A stretch of DNA of 64,000 nucleotides from Hymenopellis radicata (GCA_015501595.1 JADNRX010000043.1:124001-188000), one strand, 5' to 3'; shown: positions 10,851 through 22,386, counted from the first letter of the stretch. Program-made: numbers and translations. The notes: a model not told the origin generated them from the letters alone.

Positions 10851-11072
10851 ATACTGTAATGGTCGTGATCCCACCCTTGCCTGTGTATCGCTTTTGTTTT
10901 GCTTTAAGGGCCTCGCCACCCTCAGGATTGAATATTGAATGGCGCGTATTCAACCCTCAAGGTCTACTTTCGTCTCTGGCACGTGGATATTCCCATCTTG
11001 CTTTCCTCCACCAGGTATAAATACCTCCTTTCTCATTTCAGTTCGCCATCATAGTAATCGATATTTCAGATT

Positions 11073-12694
11073 ATGATTTGCCCGCAGTGTGGACATGCAC
11101 CGCCAGAGCAGCTGGAGACTCTTCCCGACGCTACGTTGACGAGAATCAAGGAACTCCTCGCGTCGAATGTAGCTCCTCATGGGACTGAAAAAGCGCAGTT
11201 TTCAGAACTCATGTCACGCACTCAAGCCTATGACATCGCTCTGGACACGCGAATTGCTGAGCTGCATGCTTCATTGGAGGACCTGCTGGCCCAAAAAACG
11301 CAAACTGAGCAGCGCCTCTTGGACGTCCAAACCATCCTCCATCCCAAACGATACGTTCCCCAGAGATTCTTGCAGACATCTTCGACCACGCTGTCAGTGA
11401 CGCTGCCGACATTCCTTTGGACACCGTTCGAGACGGTAGGTTTGCCGATAGTCTCAGTATGAGTGCGCCGCATTGGGTTGTCTCACACGTATCTTCCCAT
11501 TGGAGGCGTACTGCACTGACAACGCCTCGCATATGGCGCTTTGTTCATGTGTCGTTCGACCGACATCCGACGAACCTCTCAACAACGATGTTTCTGAACT
11601 ATCTCCTTCGTCTTTCGGGAGAGCATACATTGCACGTCATGGCTCACATGGCCTACAGTAGCGCGGCTCATGTTGGACTTGCAATCTTACTCCTCTCATC
11701 GCATAGGTGGCGGACTGCCGCCGTTAGCTTTGAGCCTTCCGTTTATCGTTCTTGGAATGCCGCGCATCTCACCTTCACCGCTCTCACGAGACTGCACGTT
11801 CACATCCAACTTCCTTATACGCGTCAAGATTTATCATCCGAGAGCACTGGGGTCAGCGTGCGCATACGTTGTCCACAACTTCGCGCTCTGTCTACCGACA
11901 CTCCTGCGGCGTTTGTCGTACTCTTTGCTCTTCGTTATGCGGAGGCCCCCATTGCGGTGTTTGAACAACCCGACTGTCTCGACATTGGTTTCCGTCCAAC
12001 GCGTAGCGTATCTCATGTGGCGCCGGCCATGATAATCAAGCTACCTTCGTTACATTCCGCGCAGTTTCACCTCACGAAAGGGGTCTCCATGTCGTTCTAC
12101 AACAAGTGGGGGTACAATGGCATCCGCGAGTACCCAAACATGCGGGTTCTCAGACTGAGCGGGACACATAAAGGACGAGCACATTTCTTTTCCAAGTTCA
12201 CCTTCCCTCGTCTCGAAGTATTATCATTTGATGACGTTGTCAAAGGCTTTGACGTCGGCGACACCCTATCCTTCCCTGCGCCGCTGATATCTCCAACAGG
12301 GCAAGACCTCAAGACATTGAAGGTCTCCCTCGACGCCGATCCCTGCGAGAGAAGGAAATTAATCGCATTCCTACGCACGACGCCCGTACTGTGTCACCTT
12401 GAACTGACGTTCAGGGCCCACCTCGATATCGACCTCACAATAAAGTCTATCCTCGTGGACGAGCAGGGCCTCATTCCGACTTTAAGTCGGTTAATCATCG
12501 TCGGCAAGCAAGGGGTGGACATTTCGCTTGACTTTGTTCAATCCATCTCACAGAGGCGTTTCGGCCACGCAGACAAGATGGCGCGGTTGGACGAGGTCGT
12601 GGTCGACTATGTGGTGTACCTCGATGAGCATGTCGAAGCCGCTTTCAATGCCTTGCTGAGTGATGGAATGACTGGTACACTCAAGGAACACTGA
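11073..12694 (+). pseudogene. F-box-like family A, copy 4, one-base frameshift inside the F-box core
   Basis: Starts MICPQCG at 11073 and continues with the coiled coil to the F-box core. There the DNA reads GTTCCCCAGAG where the family requires a five-C run (V-P-P-E-I). The missing C at about 11358-11361 throws the frame into a stop at 11462. In the next frame the protein resumes at once (PEILADIF, HAVSDAADIPLDTV) and runs intact to a stop at 12694, with the VSHVSSHWRRTAL segment and LRR-like region. Corrected length would be about 540 aa. Position 99 of the core is Lys (HPKR) instead of Ile. Everything apart from the single base is intact, so a base-calling error is at least as likely as pseudogenisation. 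It lies on the opposite strand to the other family A copies and is more diverged. Confidence 0.8.
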
Positions 12695-13987
12695 AGAAGA
12701 GTTATGGTACATGTAGTTAAGTTTGGTGTGGACGTCTTAACTATACTGTCATACATCAACGTCGAGAATGGGTACCGTGCGATTATGGGGAGATTGCGCC
12801 TCGCCGGGTTTCTGGAGCCCGTCCAGGACCTCCAAGTTCTCAGCGCCAAGTCTATACATGCGAAACATGACATGACATCCATCAGAGATGTGCTCGTGCT
12901 GTGCGGTCTACATATGATTTCACGTACCTCAGAGAAAAGCTACTACGTGATCCTCCTTTGGTGGGTACTGTACCTGTGTTTCGAGAAGAGGAATGGAATC
13001 GCGGCCGTACGTATATCCAGCTTTAAGAAGTTCATCATTGCCCAGAATCGTTTCTTGGGAGTAATCACCAGAGTGGGTGCCATAGTCGTCGGTAAGTGGG
13101 AAGTTCTCACGGAAGGTCATCCAGTTCCGAATTTGCGGGCTCACCGCACCTGAACAGTCCCGACAACTTCTTAGGTCGACGTCCATCTCGATTTCTCACA
13201 ACTTTTAATGAAGACAAGAAAGATGAGCAGGACTTTGTTGTGTGGCGTTACAAATATCGTCGGGTAGATCGGCCCGATATTATGTCAGCCCGTTCTCTCC
13301 TCTCGACTTCCACCTCCGACATTGACCATTGTCGCTCAGCGACTCTCAAAACGCGCTCCTTCGAGTCCTCACTGTTGTTTGACTTTTTCTCTTAAGATTA
13401 GTGGTCCGTGAACACGACATCCGAGGCCAAGACGCGTATCCGTTTATGAAAGTATTTGGTGCTCTCATGACATCGCATGGCCTATCGACGATCGTTTTGT
13501 TATTGCCTGAATCTTCCCTTTAAAGTTTTCCGTCCTCCCCGGCACTGGACTGATAAAAGGAAGGTGACAGGAAGGAGTGCGGGACGGGAGTGACTATTAG
13601 TCTTACGCGGCTGAGTGGCGTTACTCATACTCTGATGGACGCGAGGCGCAGCTTTGCTTCGACCACGACTCACTGCCTTGCTTCGTGGATCACTTCCACA
13701 TCTCCAACAGTGGAGTCGGACGACGCTTACTGTTTAGCGTCAGAACACGGGGCGTCTTGCTTAGGGCCACAATTGTTTTGTGCATCATTGCTTCAGTGTT
13801 GTTCCTCTTGATCTCAGTTCCCCTGGGGCGGGAATTGTCTTTGTTGGGCCGGGAATGGTATTTGGAATATCTGGCGATGCCGTTGCCCATTTTCGGGGTA
13901 ACGGCTTTGTTGCAGTTGCTGAGGTGTGTTATTGTCTGTTATTTATGGGTGTCCATATAGGACAAAATCAAATCCCGCTTTCAGAAC
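12695..13987. other. Gene-poor stretch
   Basis: Several frames of 70-150 codons exist. One minus-strand frame at 12929-13186 has an ATG and an unremarkable composition, but no domain or splice partner could be found. No repeat was recognised before 13988. Confidence 0.35.
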
Positions 13988-14883
13988 CAGACTCCTTCCC
14001 ATTCGCTCTTACGCCCAGCAGAATAATCCCAAATCCCTATACAATGATATGTGGCGTTGATAATATATTGTCTTGATCATGATTCGAACCCTCGATCATA
14101 TTTTTGATGCTTACTTAAGTACTCCAAACCTTAATTATTCTGCTAGGGCGTAAGAGCGACTGGCATAACTTGTAGGGTGCTGTTTGTTTGGCAACACCGT
14201 CCAGCACGTCGAGGCCACGGGCGACCAGCGTGCGACAGTGTCGGGTGGCACGATCCACACACATAAGTCGTCGCAAGCTGCACATATGAAAATAAAATAG
14301 TGTTCCGTGTCTTGTACTGATACTCACGGCATGATGGCAATGCATAATGGTGCAACTCACAGTTGACTGCATTGTTACCTGCATGCATTTCTGGCCATTT
14401 TCGGTCTAGATAAGCTGGAGACTACATTTGCGGGGACCGTGCCTCAACTATGAATATTTTTCAAGCAGCAGCTCAAGTTACCGGTAGTGGCCATTGAAAC
14501 AGTGGTTATTCAGTGGGAAAAGAAATAAATTTCATTCCCTCTAGGTTACATGACACAGCGGTACACGGGTGAGGTAGCTGGAGTTCGCGGAGCCCGCCAG
14601 TCTATAGTTGAACATGAGGCACGATCCCAACATGGTGAGCGGATATGCGCCAGACGCCGCAGCCAAACAAACAAACCTTGCAAGTTATGCCAGTCGCTCT
14701 TACGCCCTAGCTAAATAATTAAGGTTTGATGGGACTGCTAAGATAAGGGAGATAAGAGATAACAAATAGATAACAAGTAGATTAGATTAAAATACATTGG
14801 TCATCTATTCTAGATCTTTCCCTCCACCGCCCAAGGAAGTGAGATTATTTCGCTGGGCGTAAGAGCGAATGGGAAGGAGTCTG
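13988..14883. mobile_element. Nested inverted-repeat element (MITE-like, unassigned)
   Basis: The outer arms 13988-14027 and 14844-14883 are inverted copies (about 40 bp, a gap and one or two mismatches). Inside them a second pair, 14125-14190 and 14662-14729, is inverted over about 66 bp with several differences. The same 14-base core, TCGCTCTTACGCCC or its complement, occurs at all four arms (14003, 14146, 14694, 14854), alternating in orientation. The outer intervals 14003-14159 and 14694-14867 are each bounded by the core in inverted orientation, so this may be two small elements flanking a ~530-bp centre. No transposase frame is present. No clear target duplication was identified. Confidence 0.65.
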
Positions 14884-14987
14884 TTTCAGAACCAGATTTT
14901 CGTTTTCGATTCAGAGTTTCGGTGCTTTTAGAGTTGATCTCAACAGCGATCACACCATAATCTCGTTCTCAATGCTACAATCTCTTG

Positions 14988-15346
14988 TTTTTTTTTTTTT
15001 TTTTTTTTTTTGGAGGACGCAGCTACACTTTCGTGTGATCATTGTTAGCGTACAGCACTTTGTACTGTTTCCCGCCGCCGCAGATCCGCGTGTCTGTTCG
15101 AGGATATTTCAACCCCGCAACTTGTTGCCAAGTTGTATGCCTTGACAAAGGCCCAATAGGAAGAATGCATTTATGCACGAACAGATGCCCAGTCTGAACA
15201 GTGTGGGACTCGCGTTGTTAGAAGCCATACCCACTAGAACTCCCTGGTGGTACCGGCATTGAACCCGCGACTACGGGACCGGTGATCTACGGTTTACCCA
15301 TAGATCAGGAACGTGGGTCTCAAGAACCACTCGCCCATGCGTCCCC
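14988..15346 (-). mobile_element. tRNA-derived SINE with poly(A) tail and target-site duplication
   Basis: On the minus strand the element begins GGGGACGCA at 15346. It has an RNA polymerase III A box, TGGGCGAGTGG, at 15337-15327 and a B box, GGTTCAATGCC, at 15265-15255, so the head resembles a class II (Leu/Ser-type) tRNA. It ends in a 24-base A run (T run 14988-15011 on the plus strand). It is flanked by the 13-bp direct repeat CTACAATCTCTTG at 14975-14987 and 15347-15359, the hallmark of LINE-assisted retroposition. Body about 359 bp. The perfect target duplication and uninterrupted A tail suggest recent insertion. Confidence 0.85.
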
Positions 15347-15694
15347 CTACAATCTCTTGTTTTCATTCCTTCGTATACCCTATATGGCTCGCCGTGATTC
15401 GTGTTGAGTGCGCGATTTCGTTGTACGGGTGGGATTACCCTAGATTAGATGGCGGGACCCGTGACATGTGCGTCTTTGTGACGCGCCGTCCGTCACATCA
15501 TCGCGACTTGATCTCCATGCGTCCCCCTACAATCTCTTGTTTTCATTCCTTCGTATACCCTATATGGCTCGCCGTGATTCGTGTTGAGTGCGCGATTTCG
15601 TTGTACGGGTGGGATTACCCTAGATTAGATGGCGGGACCCGTGACATGTGCGTCTTTGTGACGCGCCGTCCGTCACATCATCGCGACTTGATCT
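15335..15694 (+). repeat. Perfect 2 x 180-bp tandem duplication
   Basis: Units 15335-15514 and 15515-15694 appear identical base for base. The unit consists of the first 12 bases of the adjacent SINE, its target duplication and about 155 bases of flanking sequence. A 153-codon frame across the repeat is a by-product of the length being a multiple of three; nothing in it resembles a known protein. Confidence 0.9.
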
Positions 15695-16995
15695 TCGCGA
15701 CTAAACGCGCGCGCACAGTGTACACTCTGGTTGATGGTTCTTATAATAATGTCATCTACTCATGGTTTTGTTGATTGCAGGAAAAGAAGTGTTCTGTTAG
15801 CTAGGTTGGCACCTAAACTTCGTGGACCTTGCCTGCACCTTGTCACCTTGATCACTGCACAATCATTGCTCTACTCAATCGCCGCCGCCGCTACTGAGAA
15901 CGTCTATGACTGCATCTTATATGCTGATGTTGGCCTAGCTCTGATGCTCAATGACTGAGTTTGTCCTCAGTGTAACAGACGCCTCCGGAGGACTCGGACA
16001 GACCCTAAATTCAAGTTGAACAAGTTCAATCTGTGTCCTGTCTCTGTTGGGCCTCATGTTTTCTGAAATAAATCCAGGTGGGCTCCATGATGCATATGAG
16101 AAAAATACAAAATTTAGACAGCCCAGCCTGCTGACCAAAGGAGACCCGGCGGCAGTGATGTCCAGCAACACTACTTACCGATAACTCTTTGTCTGTAGAC
16201 TCAAGCTGTGAGCAATGCAGTATGACTTCCGAGCACATCGGAGCACAGAACAAGGACCTTCACACACCGGATGGCATATCAATCCAGAGGTGGTACTGCA
16301 GATGCAGTTCTATTCGGAGGCTGGAACATCTTGTGTGCGCCACTTCCCGGGCTTGTCTCCGAGGGGCACTAGAGTGAGCAGGAACTTCGAACTGCTTGAG
16401 CAGACATAGATGCTTAAAAAACAAAGCCTTAGACAGTGCAACCTGCTGACCGAAGGGATGGCGGTGGCGTCTGAATTAGGCAAGCGTCGGCGCGCTGGCC
16501 CCTAAGTAACGTGATCGGCTTGAGCTCGGGCCGATCACTCCGAAAACGAAACTCGAACTTCGACTGCGATACGAAAGTGAAAGTTGGACAACATTGCCCT
16601 CGAATGTGAGTCTTCCATATGATATCCTGGATTCATTTTTGTCCAGTAAGGACACCAAAAGTTATTGTGCAAGAACGCGTCCTCTTGTTGAGGCACATTT
16701 TCATAGTGCATTTCAGTTCAGATTCATTTCGGGACTTGTAGATCTCGTCCTGATTTTAGCTCAGCTAGGCGCAGGTACGTAGAAAAACGTAAATCATGAT
16801 GTTCATATGCTGACGAAACACATACGCACAGTGATCTTCTGGAACGCAATTTCGCCGTATTATACTATAACTTATAGTGTAACCGCGCTAGACGTCTCTT
16901 CGTTCATTGCGGCGTGCAGCATAGCGATTCTCCTCTTCCTGCAATGTATCTGGAGAATAGGAGCTACTATTTCAACAAAAGGCCAAAATCTTTGA
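15695..16995. other. Gene-poor stretch
   Basis: No gene recognised. A ~36-base imperfect direct repeat (TTAGACAG...CCTGCTGACC(A/G)AAGG) occurs near 16106 and 16430. The final bases precede the start of the gene at 16996. Confidence 0.35.
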
Positions 16996-18650
16996 ATGCC
17001 GTTTGACATCCAACTAGGCACGCCATTAGTGCGCAAACGAAGGACATTGTACATTCTTGCCGGGGCATTTGTCTGGAGGAGGCTGTTCAAGTATACGTTC
17101 CTCCTTGTACTGGGCTTGTCCTGACGAATTTCCAGGCGTGAATCCGACGTTATTAGGGTTCTTCGCGGGTGTTTTGCAATCATTCTCCTGGCCATATTTA
17201 TCGTCTTCGCATACATGAACGTCGTGGCGTACCCGCTTTCGGAAGTGGGCCTTGGTGTCCGGGTGAAGACTTTTCGGACTCCATCCCCAGACCCAGACGG
17301 TGATATTATCAATCAAATAAGCACTCCGGTTTGGAATATATTTGTCACGGTGAACTGGGATGTGAGTCCTTGTTCTCCCAAAGCTTCCTGACTCCCCTGA
17401 AATATCATGGTAGCCCATTTACACCATGTCGGGTCTCGCAGTTGATCGCGACAGCACTGAATTCAAACAAGCAGTGCAAGTACTTCCGCAGTATCACAAC
17501 CGTACTGGGCCTACTTGTGAAAATATCGATGGAAATGCAGAGCCAATGACTACATTGAACATTTACTCCTCCGGACTCAAATGGACCTTCAAGGTTGTAT
17601 GCCCCATCTTTGACCCGGATGGGTTTTGGTTGCGTGAGTGATCGACCTACTCCTGGCTGAAATGATTGCTCATAGCCGGCCAGCAACATATTTTGTCAGA
17701 GGCTGGCCCGGAGATGCACTAGACCTCCTCGTCACAGTCAACTTCACCTCTCTTGGCATATCCTCAGCGAATTTCACGAGCGATTCTCCTTTGGTCAGAG
17801 AAACTCGCGGCGGAGTGTCTATCGTGGCTGGGCTGTCCAATAGTACAATCGATGTCATTTCCGATTCGCAGGCGGCGACCATGTTACCGAACGAGCACCT
17901 CGTCAGTGGGGTAGACGCCCATATTCGCCAGCGATTTGCGGAAGCGAATGCCGCCACTCTTGGCCTCTCAAGTATCAGCAAGGTTAGCGAAGTACATCAC
18001 ATCACAACTTCAACAGTTCTGACTCGGACTCACCCTGTAGATGAGGACCTTCCTGGTGGCGGACCTCGTCGGGCTTAGGCCCAATCCCTCGTCGACGATC
18101 CCGCGAGACAGCAATACTGGATCGCTATACCTTTACCGACAGCCACATCGTGGAGACTGGACTATTGTGACTGACTATCGAGAGGATTCCGTCTTGAGCG
18201 GCTTATCGCAAGTCGGAGGTTTCTGGACCCTGGTCAACGGACTTCTCGCTTTCGTGTTTGGCAGTCGGCTCGTGATGATATTCTTTGGTAGGCCCCATGC
18301 TTTCGTGCATTCCCAGTGAGGTCTAATCAATCACGTTCACAGGAGTGAAGCCGCTCTCGACGTTCGGACTCATCCATAGCTTTAGCCGAGTAGATGTCAG
18401 CGATTCATACCCACGCATCTTGTCTGAAGGCGATCTCCCCGAGTCACAACGTGGTGTAGTCGCGTTCATGCGCGACCATATGCTTGATTTAGGCCCTGTG
18501 GAGGCGTTCAACGACGTCGAGTCACGAGGAGAGCGCGACGTAGAGATGGAAGAGCGAATGATACCCTCTTCACCTGGAGGAAGAGCTTCATCATTGAGGC
18601 ACTCCTTGTCGTCGACAAGATTGACACTAGGCCATCCTGAGGTGGTGTAG
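16996..18650 (+). CDS. Two-TM membrane protein with a large glycosylated loop, unknown function
   Basis: Inferred from six exons: 16996-17090, 17136-17361, 17492-17633, 17684-17982, 18041-18287 and 18343-18650, giving 438 aa. All introns are GT-AG and all phases agree. One hydrophobic helix lies at about residues 40-62 (AIILLAIFIVFAYMN), a second at about 315-337 (LVNGLLAFVFGSRLVMIFF). Between them is a non-cytoplasmic domain with at least four N-glycosylation sequons (NRT, NFT twice, NST). The C-terminal tail of about 100 residues is Ser/Glu-rich and likely cytosolic. Intron 2 (130 nt) is longer than the rest and is the least certain. The layout matches a common but uncharacterised Agaricomycete plasma-membrane family; no enzyme motif is visible. 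Confidence 0.7.
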
Positions 18651-19363
18651 TGCCTAAAATGGGTGGTTAGACGAATATCGGAGCTTCTTGTGTGTACTAG
18701 AATTTTACTTCCGGGATGCTAAAGATGAATCTAGAGAATATTCATCCTGGTTTCTTTTCTCGGAACGCGGCTTTTGGTAGTAGGCAGTGGTCAACTTGTT
18801 CATGTGGTGGTGTCTCCATCAATTCATTCTATTCAAGCTTTTCTAGTGCCGACCCGATTACACACCCTCGTTCTGAAACAGAGGTACCAACGTTGGGCGC
18901 GGGCACGCTCCATCAACGAACGTCCTCGGCAACAAGTGCGACCTACCTGCTTCTACTGCGGTAACTGAGTTTCAACGTTCATAACGGGATCCGAATCTCT
19001 CGTGTGGGCATCTCTGCAATTGAAAATATGGCGGTATTCTCCGGTTTATATCGCCTATTCTCTGGAGCTTTTGGGCTCTGTTAATTCAGGTACAACGGGC
19101 ACTCAACTTCTGGTGGCGGCCAGCCTCTTCGACTTCACGCTTACCATGTCAAGAAGTTGCAGAGGACGATATTACAGTAGCGTGTACACTCGGCCCGTTG
19201 ACTATTTCAACCGAAGATTTGCGAAGATCGATTCCATAGATACCACTCTTAGCGTTTCAGAACCAAATTCCCGACGACGATCTTGAGCTTATCTCGTGGG
19301 TAAGCGCCACGCCTATCCAAGTTCAACTTGCTTACGAAACCCTTCCATCCATTACCAGCCACT
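18651..19363. other. Intergenic stretch
   Basis: No supported gene or RNA. Contains short frames on the plus strand around 18716-19286 without domain signatures. The region just before 19364 is the presumed promoter of the next gene. Confidence 0.35.
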
Positions 19364-20706
19364 ATGACTCTTCTCGTCGGGAGCCCCGACGTCCACGTCC
19401 AGACGTCCTCGAGCACGACGGAGGAGGTGAAGAGAGCCATATGCGAATGCATTCACGACCTCGTCAAGGCATCGAAGGATCTTGCGCAGGAGCCGCATGT
19501 TCGGAGTCGCAAGCTGGCTGTTGTGGAAGCCCAGGTATGGCTGAGAGCGTAGCGATGGCTTTGAGTGTGTGTTAATGAGGCGTGGCTAGAAAAAGTTCAA
19601 GGAATCGTTGCAAGGCTGCCCGCGTAAGAAGTGGAAAATCACAAGGGGAAACCATTTCCTGGATCCCGTATTTTTGGAACCGCCGCCAAGTTCAACGCTT
19701 CGGCGTGATGGTGCGTCGAAGGCCAAGAGGAACCGGTTCTGGACGCCGGAAAGCACGCTTGGGGACAACGAGCAGAGTTTTCAAACTGTACGTCTGAGTC
19801 TCCCTCCAAACCCCAGCTGAATTACTAACTTGGAAAAGTATCTCAATCTCGTCGCGAAATACAGATACAAGCCTAGCGAAGGAAGACTCAAGGAGCTCAT
19901 TGCTCACCTCGAAAACCACAGGGAAGACCGTGTCCCAGCCAAGGAGGAGACGCCCGAGCAGCTCTGGTGTGAGATGGTGTTTAGGAGCATCCGCGAGACG
20001 CGCAATCGTCGGCTGGATGGAATGACGATTGGGCAGACGAGAATAGAGCAGTGGGATGTTATTCCGGTTGCTGTCAAGACTCCTGTAAGTTTCATGGCCT
20101 TCCATGTTATATATACGGTTGTGCTTATTTCGTTTCAAGTGCGCGCGCTGTGCCGAGTCGTCTCTCGACCTCGAATGCGAATACACAGGCAAACCAGGCA
20201 TCAGACGCTGCCGGGAATGCATCTTGTCGAAAAGGACATGTTCCCTCTCGAACTCTGCATCCACAGCGCCAACACGTCAATCAGAGCGCACTGGCAGTCG
20301 CCCTGCGACTCATCGCGGTTCAAGAAGGGGAGCCTTTGAAGACGACTTCCCCGATAGCGACGACGTGATCGTCATCGACTCGCCTCCAAAGAGAACTGTA
20401 TCCGTGTCGAGCAAAAGAAAGCAGAACAGCGCTAGCACTTCCGCGCCTAATAAACGTCCTCGCGCTACGGCGAACGTGAAATCCAGCAGCAGCTCACGCA
20501 GAAGACGCCAGATTTCAGCAGATGATGATGAAGATGAAGATGATGCCATCGCCGAGATGCGACATGCGTTGTCCGGTTTGCAGGACCAAGTACAGGATCT
20601 GAGGACGGTCCAACAGAGTTGGAAGGCGGTTCGTATGGATGCTGTCGATAAGGTTGCGAGCTTCCGGGACGAGATCATGGACATTTTGAGTCGGCTTCCG
20701 GCATAG
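19364..20706 (+). CDS. Protein with an internal Zn2Cys6-like cysteine cluster and C-terminal coiled coil
   Basis: Four exons, 19364-19534, 19590-19787, 19839-20084 and 20140-20706, give 393 aa with GT-AG introns of 51-55 nt and consistent phases (TACTAAC-like branch site before exon 3). Exon 4 opens with a cluster C-x2-C-x8-C-x10-C-x2-C-x6-C at about residues 206-237. This differs from the fungal Zn(II)2Cys6 DNA-binding motif mainly by eight rather than six residues after the second Cys, and by its central position. It is followed by Ser/Arg-rich and acidic low-complexity sequence with basic patches (probable nuclear localisation) and a heptad region near 345-390. A nuclear DNA- or chromatin-associated role is plausible but not demonstrated. 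Two-thirds of the protein before the cluster has no recognisable domain. Confidence 0.75.
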
Positions 20707-20986
20707 ATAGAATACGACGACTGTGACTTTCTTGACAGAATCCGGCCTTAATGTATGTACTAGTAGACAGTAGAAGAGCAAGTAGAAGAGAATAATACCC
20801 AGGCAAGATGAATTATGTAGTACGCTAGGGTCCCTCGGAACTCGCTGGGTGTAGCTTGCCCCTATATACATAGAAGCCCCTCGCTACACGAGCAGCTGAG
20901 GTTCCAGACAGGCGAGAAAAGCTCATGTCGTGTACTTACTACTGTTGTATCTCGTGTAAGGAGGTTGTAGGAGGTTGTCTGTACGA

Positions 20987-21571
20987 TTAAATGAAATGGA
21001 AATGTGGATATACCGCAACGATGTTCAATTTTCGAAGCTCCTTGTCAATGTACTCTTCGTCTTCCAGGATACGGCCATTGACATCGGGGATATAAACACG
21101 CTCTCTCAATGGGAGTGCATTCGCCACCCATGGCGGAAGTTCCTCGTACACTTTGGGTCTGTTCTCCCACTCCGCAAAGTCCTCGATGATGGGCGGCGCA
21201 TCTCTCGGGAGGCCAAGGCCAATACGTCTATTGAAGGCCTCGCACATCCATCGTGTGAGCGCCGCAAGAACCGCGTAACGCAGCGGGTCGGGATCCGCTG
21301 GGTCAGGTATATCGCGCACTGCCCACGACGGATGTTGGATGCAGAAGTACTCCAGTTCGTTGCGGAAACCAATGTTGTCGTCGATAATGTAAAACTCGTA
21401 GAGTCTGTAGAAGCATGCAGACGGCGAGTCTGCGGCATGCGAGGACCATATAAAGGATCTGCGACGTTTGGATACGCGCCATTTCGGGCGGGGTAGAGCG
21501 GAATACCTCCTACGGACGGTTTGACGATCTTTTAGGAGTTCTTCGACGGTGGGGGGGAGAGGCTCTGTCAT
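20987..21571 (-). CDS. Conserved hypothetical protein, 194 aa, single exon
   Basis: ATG at 21571 (MTEPLPPTVEELL) to a stop at 20987. Residues 20-45 are strongly basic. The central part contains YEFYIIDDNIGFRNELEY, an HPSWAVRDIPDP segment and a helix rich in Ala/Arg. The end reads NIVAVYPHFHFI. The sequence is compositionally normal and lacks signal peptide or membrane spans. I recall similar small proteins in other Agaricomycetes but no assigned function. The gene converges with the plus-strand gene ending at 20706, about 280 bases away, and lies tail-to-head with the gene at 21828-22386. Confidence 0.65.
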   Translation of the reverse strand: MTEPLPPTVEELLKDRQTVRRRYSALPRPKWRVSKRRRSFIWSSHAADSPSACFYRLYEFYIIDDNIGFRNELEYFCIQHPSWAVRDIPDPADPDPLRYAVLAALTRWMCEAFNRRIGLGLPRDAPPIIEDFAEWENRPKVYEELPPWVANALPLRERVYIPDVNGRILEDEEYIDKELRKLNIVAVYPHFHFI

Positions 21572-21827
21572 GGCCTGTAGTCAAATGCTTGACGTCACGA
21601 GGTTGATCGTGCTTGGCTTTTTACCATCATGTCCAACATCCTCGTCCCATCCTGCAATTTGCGATACTGTCGAAGCAGCCAAATCCGGTGCAGGAATTAG
21701 CAGCTTTCTAGGTTTTGTTCGGAGATCTATCTGTATTTACAGTCGGCCATCGACAAGTACGTTCCATCCAAGTATTTGGATTAGGCTAACGTCCTGCAGC
21801 TTCTTTTCGAATCAATGTGCTTGTGAT

Positions 21828-22386
21828 CTACACAAAGGTACCCATCCTTCTTTTCCTCTCACACATGATGTCCAAGTAAAAGGGTCGAGTCTCGTCATGA
21901 ACCGATCCCCGTCCATTCGAACCGCCCGCTTCCATTTCCCAGTTCGCCTTGACGAGAGTGTAGAGGCTGAACTGTAAGGCTGGAACAATATCATTCCACG
22001 ACTCTACATATGGCCACCGCGTCTGGAGCGTGACGGTGCGATTGGCAAAGGCAGAGTCGAACATATATTCTCGTTCAAAGGGATGGTTCGGTGCTGTGAT
22101 GGGTATATGGGGCGTGTTCCGGAGACGTATGAGATCACTGTAAACAGTGCTGACTTTCTTCCTTCTCTTCATGGTCTTTTTCGTGTCTGCCACAATGCTG
22201 ACCATTGTTTCAGATTCAGGAGGGCTGGTGATCTGCTCTTTGCACACCATTCTGAAGGAGGCCTGGCTGCGCCTATCTCACTTGGGCGGAAATTCTTGTT
22301 TTCATTTGTGACTGCTTTTGGGTCCTTGCACAACGATGGTACAAAACAGAACAAGGGACTCTCGGCAGGAATTTTGACCGGATCAT
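21828..22386 (-). CDS. Probable mitochondrial protein, unknown function, 170 aa
   Basis: Two exons, 22282-22386 and 21828-22235, around a 46-nt GT-AG intron (acceptor may be three bases further). The N-terminus MIRSKFLPRVPCSVLYHR is rich in Arg and Ser and lacks acidic residues for over 30 positions, as in mitochondrial import presequences. The body contains TAPNHPFEREYMFDSA, a TLQTRWPYVESWND segment and PFYLDIMCERKRRMG near the end. The last residues could instead be followed by a further exon. I do not recognise the family. It starts within 90 bases of the divergent gene at 22468, so the two may share a promoter. Confidence 0.55.

Noticed and set aside
11345..11465. Programmed frameshift or intron in F-box copy 4
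   Set aside because: No GT-AG pair fits and no slippery heptamer with structure was seen; one missing C explains it fully.
12929..13186. Small ATG-initiated minus-strand gene
   Set aside because: 85 codons, no splice partner, no domain, no flanking conservation visible.
14988..15011. Poly(T) as an RNA polymerase III terminator of a plus-strand gene
   Set aside because: It is the complement of the poly(A) tail of the minus-strand SINE, as shown by the matching target duplications.
15313..15774. 153-codon frame across the tandem duplication
   Set aside because: Created by duplication of a 180-bp (60-codon) non-coding unit; no start context or domain.
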